Of a DNA stretch of 64,000 bases, positions 19,503 through 28,148 are shown in pieces (within the stretch, counting starts at the first letter, position 1; every line of letters starts with the position of its first letter). The stretch covers positions 558,001-622,000 of the forward strand of contig NZ_BRXS01000002.1 in NCBI RefSeq assembly GCF_030159095.1, written 5' to 3'. Source of the stretch: Roseisolibacter agri (GTDB taxonomy: Bacteria; Gemmatimonadota; Gemmatimonadetes; Gemmatimonadales; Gemmatimonadaceae). The notes beneath the pieces were generated by a model, which worked only from the letters and a program-made list of their open reading frames with translations, made no database searches and was not told where the DNA came from. The translations under genes were made by a program, and so were the position numbers.

Positions 19503-20134
19503 GAGGGATCTCCCGAGGCGGTCGAAGCCCGATGGGACTCGCGCGACGCCGTATGGCGCGGTCAGATCCGGCGTGTCACGGCGCCGCGCGCGCCAATCTG
19601 GTGCCCCCGCTCGATGGCGCAAGAGCGTGGCAGTGACGCTACCCGCGTATCGCCAGGTCGCCGACAAGCTTGGATCTGGCCCCAATCCACTCGGGCTCGG
19701 GCGTACTGGCATCGGACTTCGGGGTCAGACCACTAAGTGCATCGCCGGCGATTCTGCGGGGGCTCGTCAGGACTGCAGCGATGTCGGCGACTGTTCCGTG
19801 ATCGGCGACGAGCAGCACGATGAGGGCGCGGATCCGGAGCCGGCTGTCCTTGGCGGTCCGGTCCGTGTGGTCGAGCTCAGCGTGCAGCTCCGCGCTGAGC
19901 TGATCGAGGCGAATGGGGTGCAGAGGCCACTCCTGCTGGGACCCACGCACCCCATAGCTCTTCTGCCGACGTACTTAGGACGTTCTCCCGGAAGTTGTCA
20001 GGACAGCTCCGTAGAACCGCACGAAGATGGTGTCGAGTCACGCCACAAACCCTTACTGCGTAACGGTGCGCATGACACCATCACGCGAGGTACGCGGCGC
20101 AGTACGGGTATTCTCACTCTCCTCCAAGTCGAGC
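19503..20134. other. Accessory intergenic region with IS remnant
   Basis: These 632 bp upstream of the intact MBL nuclease hold one transposase-like fragment (19768-19950, listed separately) and the second copy of the 12-base motif CGGAAGTTGTCA at 19989-20000. No complete gene is visible. Base composition is somewhat less GC-rich than the surrounding operons. Confidence 0.4.
19768..19950 (-). mobile_element. Second IS630-like transposase N-terminal fragment
   Basis: The minus-strand reading has LDQLSAELHAELDHTDRT, then RIRALIVLLVADHGTVADIA. This is the helix-turn-helix pattern at the start of IS630/Tc1-type transposases (L-x-R-A-x-I-x-L-L-x-A-D-x-G-x-x-x-x-x-I-A). Nothing recognisable follows it, and the DDE domain is absent. 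Identification is by pattern only. Confidence 0.45.
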
Positions 20135-21523
20135 ATGGAAATCGAGTTCTCCGGCGCTGCCGGCGAGGTGACCGGCAGCTGCCACATCGTGCGGGCGAAC
20201 GGGAAGACGATTCTTCTCGATTGCGGCCTCTTTCAGGGGCGACGCAAGGAATCGCAGGAGAAGAACTTACGGCTTCCGCTGCCGGTGTCGGAGATCGACG
20301 CGATCGTGCTCTCGCACGCGCACATCGACCACGCCGGCCGGCTCCCTTTCCTGGTGGCGGAGGGCTACGACCGGAACATCTGGGCGACGGCCGCGACGCG
20401 CGACCTCTGCGGCATCATGCTGCGCGACTCGGCGCACATCCAGGAGAAGGACGCCGAGTTCCTGACGCGCCGCGGCAAGGAGGCGGTCGAGCCGCTCTAC
20501 ACGAAGGAGGACGCCGTCCGCACGCAGCAGCTCATGGTCGGCGTGCCGTACGGGCGGTGGTTCGACGTCGCGCCGGGCGTGCGCGGCATGTTCTTCGAGG
20601 CGGGCCACATCCTCGGCTCCGCGTCGGTGGTGCTGGAGGCGGTGGAGGACGGCCGCACGACGCGGCTCGTCTTCTCGGGCGACGTGGGGCGCAGCGGGCT
20701 GCCGATCATCCGCGACCCCGAGCCGCCGGGCGGCGCGCACGCGGTCATCCTCGAGTCGACGTACGGGGATCGCGACCACCCGCCGTACGAGAGCGCCCGC
20801 GACACGCTCGGCCGCATCGTGCGCGAGACGGCGGCGCGCGGCGGACGCGTGCTCATTCCCGCGTTCGCGGTCGGACGCACGCAGGAGCTGGTGTACGACC
20901 TCCACGAGCTGTTCAAGGCCGACCAGATCCCGCGCATCCCGATCGTCATCGACAGCCCGCTGGCCGTCGACGCGACGGGCGTGTTCGCGGCGAACCCCGA
21001 CGTCTACGACCGCGGCGAGGCGCTCGTCAACGCGACGCGCGAGCTGTTCCAGTTCGGGCTCGTGCGCTACGTGCGCGACGTGCAGGAGTCGAAGGCCCTC
21101 AACGCGCAGGTCGGGCCGATGGTGATCATCTCGGCCAGCGGGATGGCGGAGTCGGGGCGCATCCTCCACCACCTGATGCACGGCGCGTCGGACCCGCGCA
21201 ACACGATCCTGATCGTCGGCTTCCAGGCCGAGCACACGCTCGGGCGCCGGATCGTCGAGCGGCGGCCGCTGCTGCGCATCTTCGGCGACGACGTCCCGCT
21301 GCGCGCGCGGGTGGAAATCCTCAACGGCTACAGCGCGCACGGCGACCGCACCGAGCTCGCGCAGTGGCTGGACGCGGTGCGCGCGGCATCCCCGGAGCTG
21401 GGCCACGTCTACCTCGTGCACGGCGAGCCGCCCGCGCAGGAGGCGTTCGCGGCGCTGCTGGGCGCGCGCGGCTATCAGGTCGAGATTCCCGCCTCGGGCG
21501 ACGTGCGGGAGGTCGGGAGCTAG
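20135..21523 (+). CDS. MBL-fold/beta-CASP RNA nuclease (CPSF73/Ysh1-like)
   Basis: A 462-residue cytoplasmic metallo-nuclease. The metallo-lactamase part has HAHIDH at 61-66, a further His in GHILGSASV and the Asp of FSGDVGR. The beta-CASP part has LESTYGDRDH, the SASGMAESGRILHH region, NGYSAHGD and the closing VHGEP. This matches the archaeal/bacterial CPSF-73-like family of RNA exo/endonucleases. The ATG at 20135 aligns with the start of the truncated paralogue at 17379. Its stop is followed after 2 bp by a 209-bp palindromic element. Confidence 0.9.
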   Translation: MEIEFSGAAGEVTGSCHIVRANGKTILLDCGLFQGRRKESQEKNLRLPLPVSEIDAIVLSHAHIDHAGRLPFLVAEGYDRNIWATAATRDLCGIMLRDSAHIQEKDAEFLTRRGKEAVEPLYTKEDAVRTQQLMVGVPYGRWFDVAPGVRGMFFEAGHILGSASVVLEAVEDGRTTRLVFSGDVGRSGLPIIRDPEPPGGAHAVILESTYGDRDHPPYESARDTLGRIVRETAARGGRVLIPAFAVGRTQELVYDLHELFKADQIPRIPIVIDSPLAVDATGVFAANPDVYDRGEALVNATRELFQFGLVRYVRDVQESKALNAQVGPMVIISASGMAESGRILHHLMHGASDPRNTILIVGFQAEHTLGRRIVERRPLLRIFGDDVPLRARVEILNGYSAHGDRTELAQWLDAVRAASPELGHVYLVHGEPPAQEAFAALLGARGYQVEIPASGDVREVGS

Positions 21524-21525
21524 GG

Positions 21526-21734
21526 CTGCGTGGCCGGCACCGTCGCGCCGGACCCCTCCTCCGATTGGCGAGGGGCGCGGATGCTTCGGATGAAACGGAT
21601 CAGTCGGATCGTCCCTCATGGCGGCGACGCTCCGTGCACGATGAGGAGCGATCCGAACGATCCGTCGCGATCCGAAGCATCCGGACCCTCTCCACAAGCC
21701 ACCGAGGTCCGGCGCGACGGTGCCGGCCACGCAG
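21526..21734. repeat. Palindromic element B1 with 29-bp perfect terminal inverted repeats
   Basis: Bases 21526-21554 are exactly the reverse complement of 21706-21734. Inside is a second stem with GCGGATGCTTCGGAT at about 21577 pairing with ATCCGAAGCATCC near 21670-21682. The centre contains CATGGCGGCGACG (21617-21629), shared with B4 and B5. It fills the gap between the convergent MBL nuclease and LuxR-type genes. Confidence 0.85.
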
Positions 21735-21750
21735 TCCGCAGCGCGCGCTT

Positions 21751-22176
21751 TCAGCGCCGGGCCAGCGCGCGCTCCCGCAGCACGCCCGCCACGCGTCGCC
21801 GCGACGTGACCGCGAGCCGCGCCAGCACGTCCGCGACGTGGTTGCGCGCGGTGTAGCGGCTGATCCCCAGCGCCGCGGCGATCTCGAGGTTCGTCATCCC
21901 GCGCGCCACCAGCCGCGCGACCGCGGCCTGCCGCAGCGTCAGCCCGCAGGTGGCGACGATCGTCGCGATTTCATCGCTCGCGTCGCTCGCGTCGCTCGCG
22001 TCGCTCGCGAGGGCGGTGGGCGGTGCGTCGGCGTGGGCGGGGCGTGCGGGGATCACGGGTCGTGCGGCGTGCGGGTGGCGGGAGGAGGGCGTGACGCACG
22101 GTCGCGCCGCGGGGCGACGGCAGCATGGGGCGGGTGACCCAGGGCGGCCGTCGCCCCGCGGGGCGGTGCGTCGCAC
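21751..22176 (-). CDS. LuxR-type helix-turn-helix regulator (small)
   Basis: A 141-residue protein. The last 65 residues are a GerE/LuxR DNA-binding domain: LTLRQAAVARLVARGMTN, LEIAAALGISRYTARNHV, ADVLARL. The N-terminal half is a low-complexity Pro/Ala/Arg stretch without a receiver or sensor domain. The frame opens with a GTG at 22176; a shorter start within the low-complexity part is equally possible. Four copies of a 9-bp unit (TCGCTCGCG, 21974-22009) encode SDA repeats. It is divergent from the EamA gene, which it may regulate. Confidence 0.65.
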   Translation of the reverse strand: MRRTAPRGDGRPGSPAPCCRRPAARPCVTPSSRHPHAARPVIPARPAHADAPPTALASDASDASDASDEIATIVATCGLTLRQAAVARLVARGMTNLEIAAALGISRYTARNHVADVLARLAVTSRRRVAGVLRERALARR

Positions 22177-22223
22177 CGACTACCTTGGACGACGATCCCC
22201 CGTCACCGCGTCGTCCCGAGTCC

Positions 22224-23312
22224 GTGAGCACCGCCGCCGTCGTCCCTGCGCCGCCCGCCCGCGGCGGTCTGCGCCACATGGCGCTGAGCGCGTTCTGGTT
22301 CAGCGTCATGGCGCTGTGCGTGAAGCTCGGCGGACGCCGGCTGCCCAGCCACGAGCTGGTGCTCGTGCGCGCGGTGCTGACGCTCGGCATGAGCTGGGCG
22401 GCGCTGCGGCGCGCGGGCCTCGCGGTGCGCAGCCCCGACGCCGCGCGGCAGCGCGCGCTGCTCTGGCGCGGCGCGTTCGGCTGCCTGGGGCTCACCTGCT
22501 TCTACGCGTCGCTGGTGCGGCTGCCGCTCGCCGAGGCGACGCTGCTCCAGTACACGAACCCCATCTGGGCGGCGATGCTGGCGGCGGCGCTGCTGCACGA
22601 GCGCGTGGGCCGGCGCGAGCTGCTCTGCCTCGCGGCGAGCGTCGTCGGCGTGGTGCTCGTGGTGCGCCCCGCCGCGCTCCTCGGTCTCGGCGCGGCGATC
22701 CCGCTCGGCGCGGTGGGCGTGGCGCTGCTCGGCTCCGTGGGGAGCGCGACGGCGTACGTCATCATCCGCGGGATCGGCACCGCGGAGCCGGCGGAGCGCG
22801 TGACGCTGTACCTGCCGCTGGTGACGGTGCCGGTGACCATCCCGATGGCGGTCGCGGGCTGGGTATGGCCGACGGCGCGCGAGTGGGCGGTGCTGGTGGC
22901 GATGAGCGTCGCGACGCAGCTGGCGCAGGTGCAGCTGACGCGCGGGCTGCAGCGCGAGCGCGCGGCGCGCGCGACGGCGGTGGGCTACCTGCAGCTGGTG
23001 TTCGCCGCGGCGTGGGGCTGGCTCGTGTTCGCCGAGCGGCCGAGCGCGTGGACGGCGGCGGGCGCGGCGACGATCGTGGGCAGCACGCTCGTCCTGGCGC
23101 TGCGCCGGCCGGTGCACACCGTGACGCGGATGCCCTCACGCGCCGACGCCTCCGGCCCCGCGCCGGCCGCGCCGCTTCCCGGGCTCGTCGCGGACGCGGT
23201 GGACGTGGTGGATCCGGTGGAGGCGGCACATGCCGCCGATGCGGCCGCGAATGCGGCCGCGAATGCGGCCGCGAATGCGGCCGACGCCGCGGGCGCCCCG
23301 CGCGCGCGATAG
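22224..23312 (+). CDS. EamA/DMT-superfamily transporter
   Basis: A 362-residue inner-membrane protein with about ten helices in two EamA repeats. The first covers roughly residues 20-150 (HMALSAFWFSVMALCVKLGG, FYASLVRLPLAEATLLQYTNP), the second 160-300. Such proteins export amino acids, nucleotides or other small metabolites; the substrate is unknown here. The GTG at 22224 gives a short hydrophilic lead before helix 1; the ATG at 22278 is an alternative. The last 70 residues are a soluble Ala-rich tail with three 12-bp repeats (GCGGCCGCGAAT from 23241) encoding ANAA units, which is unusual for the family. Confidence 0.85.
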   Translation: MSTAAVVPAPPARGGLRHMALSAFWFSVMALCVKLGGRRLPSHELVLVRAVLTLGMSWAALRRAGLAVRSPDAARQRALLWRGAFGCLGLTCFYASLVRLPLAEATLLQYTNPIWAAMLAAALLHERVGRRELLCLAASVVGVVLVVRPAALLGLGAAIPLGAVGVALLGSVGSATAYVIIRGIGTAEPAERVTLYLPLVTVPVTIPMAVAGWVWPTAREWAVLVAMSVATQLAQVQLTRGLQRERAARATAVGYLQLVFAAAWGWLVFAERPSAWTAAGAATIVGSTLVLALRRPVHTVTRMPSRADASGPAPAAPLPGLVADAVDVVDPVEAAHAADAAANAAANAAANAADAAGAPRAR

Positions 23313-23360
23313 TCGCGCGGGACGCCTCGACGGCGGGACGACGGGCGCCGGAGCGCCGCG

Positions 23361-23969
23361 TCAGGTCATGCGACGGACCATCTCGTTGATCGGCGCCGTG
23401 ACCTTCTCGCCGACCGTCTGCGCCAGCTCGGTCGCCTGACTGGCGATCTCGCTGGCGACGCGGCCGACGCGCTTCAGTGCCGCGCGACCGGTACTGGAAC
23501 CGCTGTCGGACGAGCCCGAGCTCGAGGACGCGCGGCGGGTGCTCTTGCGCGCGCTCTTCCGCGCGCCGCCGCCGCCCGCCCGCTTCGCGCCGCCGCCGCG
23601 CTTGGATGTCGCCTTCTTGGCCGACGCGCGCTTCGCCCCGCCGCGCTTCGACGCCGACTTCATCCCCGCCTTGCGCGTGCCGGCCGCGCGCTTCTCGGCC
23701 CCACGCTTCGCGGCCGTCGACGAGCCGCGCTTCGCGGCGCCACGCTTCGCGGTGCCGCGCTTCGCCGTGGACTTCTTCGCCGTCGCCTTCTTGGCCGACG
23801 CGCGCTTGGCCGTGCCGCGCTTCGCGGTCGACTTCTTGGCCGCGCCGCGCTTCGCCGATGCGCGCTTCGTCGAGCCGCGCTTCGCGCCGCCGCCGCCACC
23901 CGCCGACTTGCGGGTGCTCTTCCGGGCGCTCTTGCGGGTGCTGCCGGTGGACTTCGATCGAGTCGCCAT
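23361..23969 (-). CDS. Histone H1-like Lys/Ala/Arg-rich protein (AlgP/HctB type)
   Basis: A 202-residue, extremely basic protein made of short repeats of the kind AKRGTAKR, ASAKKATAKK and RKSARKSTR, with Gly-rich interruptions. It ends in a less basic 45-residue segment (RVASEIASQATELAQTVGEK) that is likely helical. This resembles the C-terminal domain of histone H1 and bacterial H1-like DNA-condensing proteins. The ATG at 23969 is chosen because a strong AGGAG ribosome-binding site lies just upstream; a longer frame to 24077 lacks one. Function in nucleoid compaction is inferred from composition. Confidence 0.8.
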   Translation of the reverse strand: MATRSKSTGSTRKSARKSTRKSAGGGGGAKRGSTKRASAKRGAAKKSTAKRGTAKRASAKKATAKKSTAKRGTAKRGAAKRGSSTAAKRGAEKRAAGTRKAGMKSASKRGGAKRASAKKATSKRGGGAKRAGGGGARKSARKSTRRASSSSGSSDSGSSTGRAALKRVGRVASEIASQATELAQTVGEKVTAPINEMVRRMT

Positions 23970-24283
23970 GCGTGATCTCCTGGTTGGAGGAGGTGTGTCC
24001 CGCGCCTGTGCAAGAATTAGGCGCACTGCGCGACGTGACGCCCCGAAAACTCCGCGCGCGCGGGTGATGGCTGTCACCGGGCGCGAAATCGTCGCACCTG
24101 GCGGCTAATACCTACGACGCCGACCGCCGTGTGCGCAAGACGTCAGGATGCGAAAACACCGCCGCGCCGCGCGCACGCGGCGGCTGCGCACGCGCGCACG
24201 GCGGCCGTATATTCGCGGCGCGCCGGACGCACGGGGCGTCCGGCCGGTCACGCGGGATGCAGGCGACTGCAGGAGAATCGGGA

Positions 24284-25000
24284 ATGCGGACGAGCATCGG
24301 GCTGGCGTGCGGCGCGGCGGCGCTGCTGACGGCGTGCGGCGGCGAGGCGCGCACGAATGCGGGCGACAGCGCGCGCGCGGGCGATTCGGCGGCGACGGCC
24401 GCGGCGACGGCCGGCGAGGCGGATCCGACGCGCGCCGCGGCCGGCGGCGCGGGCGTGCCCGCGGGCTACACGGCGCGCACGGACCGCGAGAGCGACGCGA
24501 TCACCGGCGCGCGCTACACCGCGCGCGACGGCGGCGCGTGGGAGGTGCAGACGGGGCCCGCGCACGTCGTGTGGGCCGCCGGCGACACGGCGAGCGGCCG
24601 CTACACGGCGCGCGCGCGCGTCGCGCAGCTCGAGGCGCCGTCGCATCCGGAGGCGTTCGGGCTGTTCGTCGGCGGCCAGGACCTGCAGGGCCCCGCGCAG
24701 CGCTACACGTACTTCGTCGTGCGCGGCACCGGCGAGTACCTGATCCGCGTCCGCGACGGCGCGCAGACGCGCGACGTCCGCGGCTGGACCGCCGCGCCCG
24801 CGGTCGCGAAGCAGGACGGCAGCGGCCGCGCCACGTACGACCTCGCCGTGCGCGCCGACGCCGACTCGACGCGCTTCCTCGTCGGCGACACGCCGGTGTA
24901 CGCGGTGGCCGCGGGCAGCGTGCCGACCGACGGCGTGGCGGGGCTGCGGATCAACCACAACCTGCACCTGGAAGTGCGGCCGGTGGCGATCACGCGCTAG
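24284..25000 (+). CDS. Lipoprotein with a beta-sandwich (LamG/DUF1080-like) domain
   Basis: A 238-residue lipoprotein. The ATG at 24284 follows an AGGAGA ribosome-binding site, and the signal ends in the lipobox LLTAC. After a 45-residue Ala/Gly/Asp linker comes a compact domain (WEVQTGPAHVVWAAGD, FGLFVGGQDLQG, YTYFVVRGTGEYLIRV, VGDTPVYAV) whose strand pattern resembles concanavalin-like domains of glycan-binding proteins. No catalytic residues are obvious. A palindromic element begins 12 bp after the stop. Confidence 0.75.
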   Translation: MRTSIGLACGAAALLTACGGEARTNAGDSARAGDSAATAAATAGEADPTRAAAGGAGVPAGYTARTDRESDAITGARYTARDGGAWEVQTGPAHVVWAAGDTASGRYTARARVAQLEAPSHPEAFGLFVGGQDLQGPAQRYTYFVVRGTGEYLIRVRDGAQTRDVRGWTAAPAVAKQDGSGRATYDLAVRADADSTRFLVGDTPVYAVAAGSVPTDGVAGLRINHNLHLEVRPVAITR

Positions 25001-25011
25001 AACTGGAACAG

Positions 25012-25171
25012 CGGAGGACTGAACGGCGGAGGACGGAAGGGCGGAGGACGATGAGGCGTGAAACGGAAAGGCGGACCCTGCGAGCTCGAAGCATCGAGCC
25101 GAGGGGTCCGCCTTCGCGTTTCACGCCCTTCCGTCTTCCGCCTCATCGTTCCACGCCGTTCCGTCCTCCGC
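25012..25171. repeat. Palindromic element A1
   Basis: A long imperfect inverted repeat built from GCGGAGGAC-type units on the left and their complement on the right. The inner arms include GCGTGAAACGGAAAGGCGGA (25056-25075), which recurs exactly in element A2 at 29.7 kb. It lies between the convergent lipoprotein and MBL hydrolase genes. Confidence 0.85.
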
Positions 25172-25188
25172 AGTACCGGTTCACCGCG

Positions 25189-26268
25189 TCAGCGCGCCCG
25201 CCAGGTCTCTCCATGCGTCGGGATCCACAGACCGTCCGGCGCGCGTCCGGCCCGCACCCACGCCGCCCGCGTCCGTTTCGGCGGCTCGTCCACCGGCTCG
25301 TCGGTGAGCACGAACGTCCCGAAGTGCATCCCGCCCAGCGTCGGCGGCGGCAGCGTCGGGTGCGACTCGGCCTGCGCGTCGGCGAGGGCGGCGTAGGCGG
25401 CGACGGCGTCGTCGGGATCGCAGTGCACCGGGCGCATGAACCAGCGCGGCGCGTAGGCGCCGATCGGCAGCAGCGCGAGCGCGAACGGCGCGTGCGCCCG
25501 CGCGATCGCCGCGAACTCCGGATGCAGCCCGGTGTCGCCCGAGTAGAAGATGCCGGGCGCCGGCGCGCCACCCGCGACGTCCGCGACGTCCGCGGCGCGC
25601 GCGTGCAGCGTCCAGCCGCACCACAGCGAGCGGTCACGGTCGCCGAGCCCGCGCCCCGAGAAGTGCTGCGCGGGCACGCAGCCCACGCGCAGCGGCCCCA
25701 CGTCGCGCGTCTGCCACCAGTCCATCTCCTCCGCCACCGGCGCGCCGAGGGCGGCCAGCGTGCCCGCGACGCCGAGCGGACAGACCCACGTCGCGGCGGG
25801 ATGGCGCGCGGCGAGGGCGCGCACGGAGCGCGCGTCGAGGTGGTCGTAGTGGTCGTGCGAGTGCAGCACGAGGTCGATCGGCGGCAGCGCGTCGAGCGCG
25901 ATGCCCGGCGCGGTGTAGCGCCGCGGGCCGGCGAACGGCACGGGCGACGCGCGCGGGCCGAAGACGGGATCGACGAGCACGTTCCAGCCGCCGACCTGCA
26001 GCAGGAAGGTGCTGTGGCCGATCCAGGTCGCGGTCAGCGCGGCGGGCCGCGCGCGCGGCGCGTCGAACGCCGGCGTCGCGCGCGGATAGGCCGCCGCGAT
26101 GCGCGCGGGATCGACCACGGGGCCGCCGCGCCGCTCGACGAGCATCCAGCGCAGCAGCCCGCCGACGCCCGCGCGCTCGCCGCCGGGCCACGGATTGCGG
26201 AAGCCGCCGTCGGGGCGGTGGTGCGCGGGCGCGCGCCCCTCGGGCGCGGTGGCGTCGGGTGCGGTCAC
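25189..26268 (-). CDS. MBL-fold hydrolase (UlaG/NAPE-PLD-like)
   Basis: A 359-residue cytoplasmic metallo-hydrolase. It has WIGHSTFLLQ near residue 82, the metal motif HSHDHYDH, a metal-binding His in PAQHFSG, FYSGDTG and a late GGMHFGTF, all as in UlaG- and NAPE-PLD-type metallo-beta-lactamase proteins. Known relatives cleave lactones or phosphodiesters, including N-acylphosphatidylethanolamine; the substrate cannot be told. The gene is monocistronic, lying after the terminator of the subtilase gene upstream of it. Confidence 0.87.
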   Translation of the reverse strand: MTAPDATAPEGRAPAHHRPDGGFRNPWPGGERAGVGGLLRWMLVERRGGPVVDPARIAAAYPRATPAFDAPRARPAALTATWIGHSTFLLQVGGWNVLVDPVFGPRASPVPFAGPRRYTAPGIALDALPPIDLVLHSHDHYDHLDARSVRALAARHPAATWVCPLGVAGTLAALGAPVAEEMDWWQTRDVGPLRVGCVPAQHFSGRGLGDRDRSLWCGWTLHARAADVADVAGGAPAPGIFYSGDTGLHPEFAAIARAHAPFALALLPIGAYAPRWFMRPVHCDPDDAVAAYAALADAQAESHPTLPPPTLGGMHFGTFVLTDEPVDEPPKRTRAAWVRAGRAPDGLWIPTHGETWRAR

Positions 26269-26284
26269 CGCACAGAGGAAACGC

Positions 26285-26326
26285 GACGACGGGCCGCGCG
26301 CAAGCGTTCGCGCGCGGCCCGTCGTC
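26285..26326 (-). terminator. Terminator of the second subtilase gene
   Basis: A 17-bp perfect stem (26285-26301 with 26310-26326) with an 8-base loop lies 21 bp after the subtilase stop. It has no U-tract, as is common in high-GC genomes. Confidence 0.75.
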
Positions 26327-26347
26327 CGGAAAGGAGCTGCCGAGCGG

Positions 26348-27751
26348 CTACTGGCCCGCGGGCGCCGAGCTGCCGGTGACGGCGCGGTACACGTTCAGGC
26401 GGCCGTTGCCGAACTTCGTGTCGTAGCCGGCGGCGCCCTTGTCGTCGGCGGTGGACTCGAGGCGCGCGCGCAGATCGGCGCCGCGGAGCCCCGTCTTCGA
26501 CGCCACGACCGCGGCGGCGCCCGTCACCTGCGGCGCGGCCATCGACGTGCCCTGCATCCAGCCATAGGGCGCGCCGCTGATCGGACCGCTCACCGGGCCC
26601 TCCGTGTAGCCGTTCGACACCGCGCTGAAGATGCAGCCCTCGGGGGTCGTGTTCGAGTAGCAGTACCCGCCCGGCGCCGAGATGTCGAGGCCCGAGCCGT
26701 ACTGCGAGTAGCCCGCGAGCTGGTCCTGCCAGGTGGTCGACGACACCGAGATCGCGTTCGGGTCGCACGCCGGGCAGGCCACCTTGCCCGAGCCCGAGTT
26801 GCCGGCCGACGCGATGACGAGCACGCCCGCGGTCTTCGCCCTGAGGATCGCGTTCTGCTCGCCCGTCGACTCCGTGCGGCCGCCGAGGCTGAGGTTGATC
26901 GCGACGAGGTGCTTGCCGTTCGCGTCGATGTAGTCGGCGGCGGCGTTGATGGCGTTGATGATCGCCGACGTCGGGCAGCCGTTGGCGCCGCAGACGCGCT
27001 GCACGAGGACCTTCACGTTCGGCGCGGCGCCCGTCACGCCGGCGACGCCGACGTTGGTGCCGGCCATCGTGCCGGTCGTGTGCGTGCCGTGGCCCTCGTC
27101 GGGGGTGTCGTTCGGGTTGTCGTCGTTCGAGTACCAGTCGCGGCCCGCGATCAGGCGGCCGGTGAACTCCGGATGGCCCATCTCGACGCCGGTGTCGATC
27201 GAGCCGATGGTCACCGCAGCGCCGCCGACGCCGATGTTCGCGAGCGCGTCCTCGTCGGCGTCGGCGGTCGACGCGTAGGACGACGGGATGAAGGTGCCGT
27301 ACCGCGAGTCCGCCGGGTCGCTGAACTTCATGTTCAGCCCACCCGGGTTGTAGAACGCCCACAGCCGCGAGTCGGCGTCGACCTGGCGCAGGTAGTTGGG
27401 CTCCGCGTAGGCGACGCGCGGATCGCGCGCCAGCAGCGCGGCCAGCGCGCGCTCGTTGCCGCGCGTCGTGAGCACGACGCGGTAGGCGCCGCCGTAGCCC
27501 TGGCGGCCGAGCGCGAGCCCGTGCTCGCGGGCCACGGTGGCCTCGTCGGCACCCTCGCGCAGGCCGACCAGCACCTCGCCCTCGACGATGGCCTCGACGT
27601 CCTGGGCCGCGGATCGGGCGAAGGCGGGGCCCCCCAGCCCCGTGTCGTCCTGACTGGGCGGCGCGACGGAGGAGTCGGCGCAGGCGGCCAGGAACGCGAG
27701 GGCGGCCGCGGCGGCCGCAGGAACGAACGAACGGATTTGGCGACGGGACAC
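26348..27751 (-). CDS. Subtilisin-like serine protease (S8) with I9 propeptide, lipoprotein
   Basis: 467 residues from the GTG at 27751, which has GGAGG about 12 bp upstream and opens a lipoprotein signal (LAFLAAC). An inhibitor-I9 propeptide follows (GEVLVGLREG to DPRVAYAEPNYLRQV). The S8 domain has Asp186 (SIDTG), His221 (GHGTHTTG), an oxyanion Asn in SAGNSGSG and Ser403 (GTSMAAPQ). Cys pairs around ACPACD and YCYSNTTPEGC suggest disulfides in the exported enzyme. It is a housekeeping-type secreted protease paralogous to 15318-16751. Confidence 0.92.
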   Translation of the reverse strand: MSRRQIRSFVPAAAAAALAFLAACADSSVAPPSQDDTGLGGPAFARSAAQDVEAIVEGEVLVGLREGADEATVAREHGLALGRQGYGGAYRVVLTTRGNERALAALLARDPRVAYAEPNYLRQVDADSRLWAFYNPGGLNMKFSDPADSRYGTFIPSSYASTADADEDALANIGVGGAAVTIGSIDTGVEMGHPEFTGRLIAGRDWYSNDDNPNDTPDEGHGTHTTGTMAGTNVGVAGVTGAAPNVKVLVQRVCGANGCPTSAIINAINAAADYIDANGKHLVAINLSLGGRTESTGEQNAILRAKTAGVLVIASAGNSGSGKVACPACDPNAISVSSTTWQDQLAGYSQYGSGLDISAPGGYCYSNTTPEGCIFSAVSNGYTEGPVSGPISGAPYGWMQGTSMAAPQVTGAAAVVASKTGLRGADLRARLESTADDKGAAGYDTKFGNGRLNVYRAVTGSSAPAGQ

Positions 27752-28148
27752 GAGCGCGAGACCTCCGGCGGGGGGAGAACGCGTCCGGCCAACCGGCCGG
27801 GCGCACGACGAGCGCGTCGGCGGATGCCGACGAGGGTCGACGAGCGTGTGTCGTGCGTGTCGTGCGGATGTCGTGCGTGTCGTGCGTGTCGTGTGTGTCG
27901 TGCGTGTCGTGCGGTCCGGCGTTCCGTCGCACCACCGACCGGTCGCGCCGCGAGGCGCGCGCTCGGAGTCGGCGCAGCGTGCATCCGTCCCGTCGGCGAC
28001 GCGTCGCCGCGTGCGGCCGTCCGACGGGAGGCGGATGTTGTTCATCTGTTCCTCGATTGCACAAGGCCCGTTTCGTGACGAAAAGCGCACGGGAACGCAC
28101 GGCGCATTTCGTGCTTCCCGTCTCCCATTTCGCCCCCCCACGCCGCCG
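27752..28148. other. Divergent intergenic region with 9-bp tandem repeat
   Basis: The 397 bp between the subtilase and the thioredoxin/NHL gene contain no convincing gene. About six imperfect copies of the 9-mer TGTCGTGCG occupy 27848-27913. The rest, 27920-28148, probably holds both promoters; I cannot point to clear -35/-10 boxes. Confidence 0.5.
27848..27913. repeat. Tandem repeat, unit TGTCGTGCG
   Basis: Six near-exact copies with small insertions between some units. It is non-coding and lies about 100 bp upstream of the subtilase GTG. Confidence 0.8.

Noticed and set aside
17860-20000. The 12-bp direct repeat CGGAAGTTGTCA as attachment sites of an integrated element
   Set aside because: No integrase, tRNA or complete mobile element lies between the copies, and 12 bp alone is weak evidence; it is kept only as an observation.
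27848-27913. Possible CRISPR array
   Set aside because: Units are 9 bp and abut directly with no spacers, and no cas genes are in the window.
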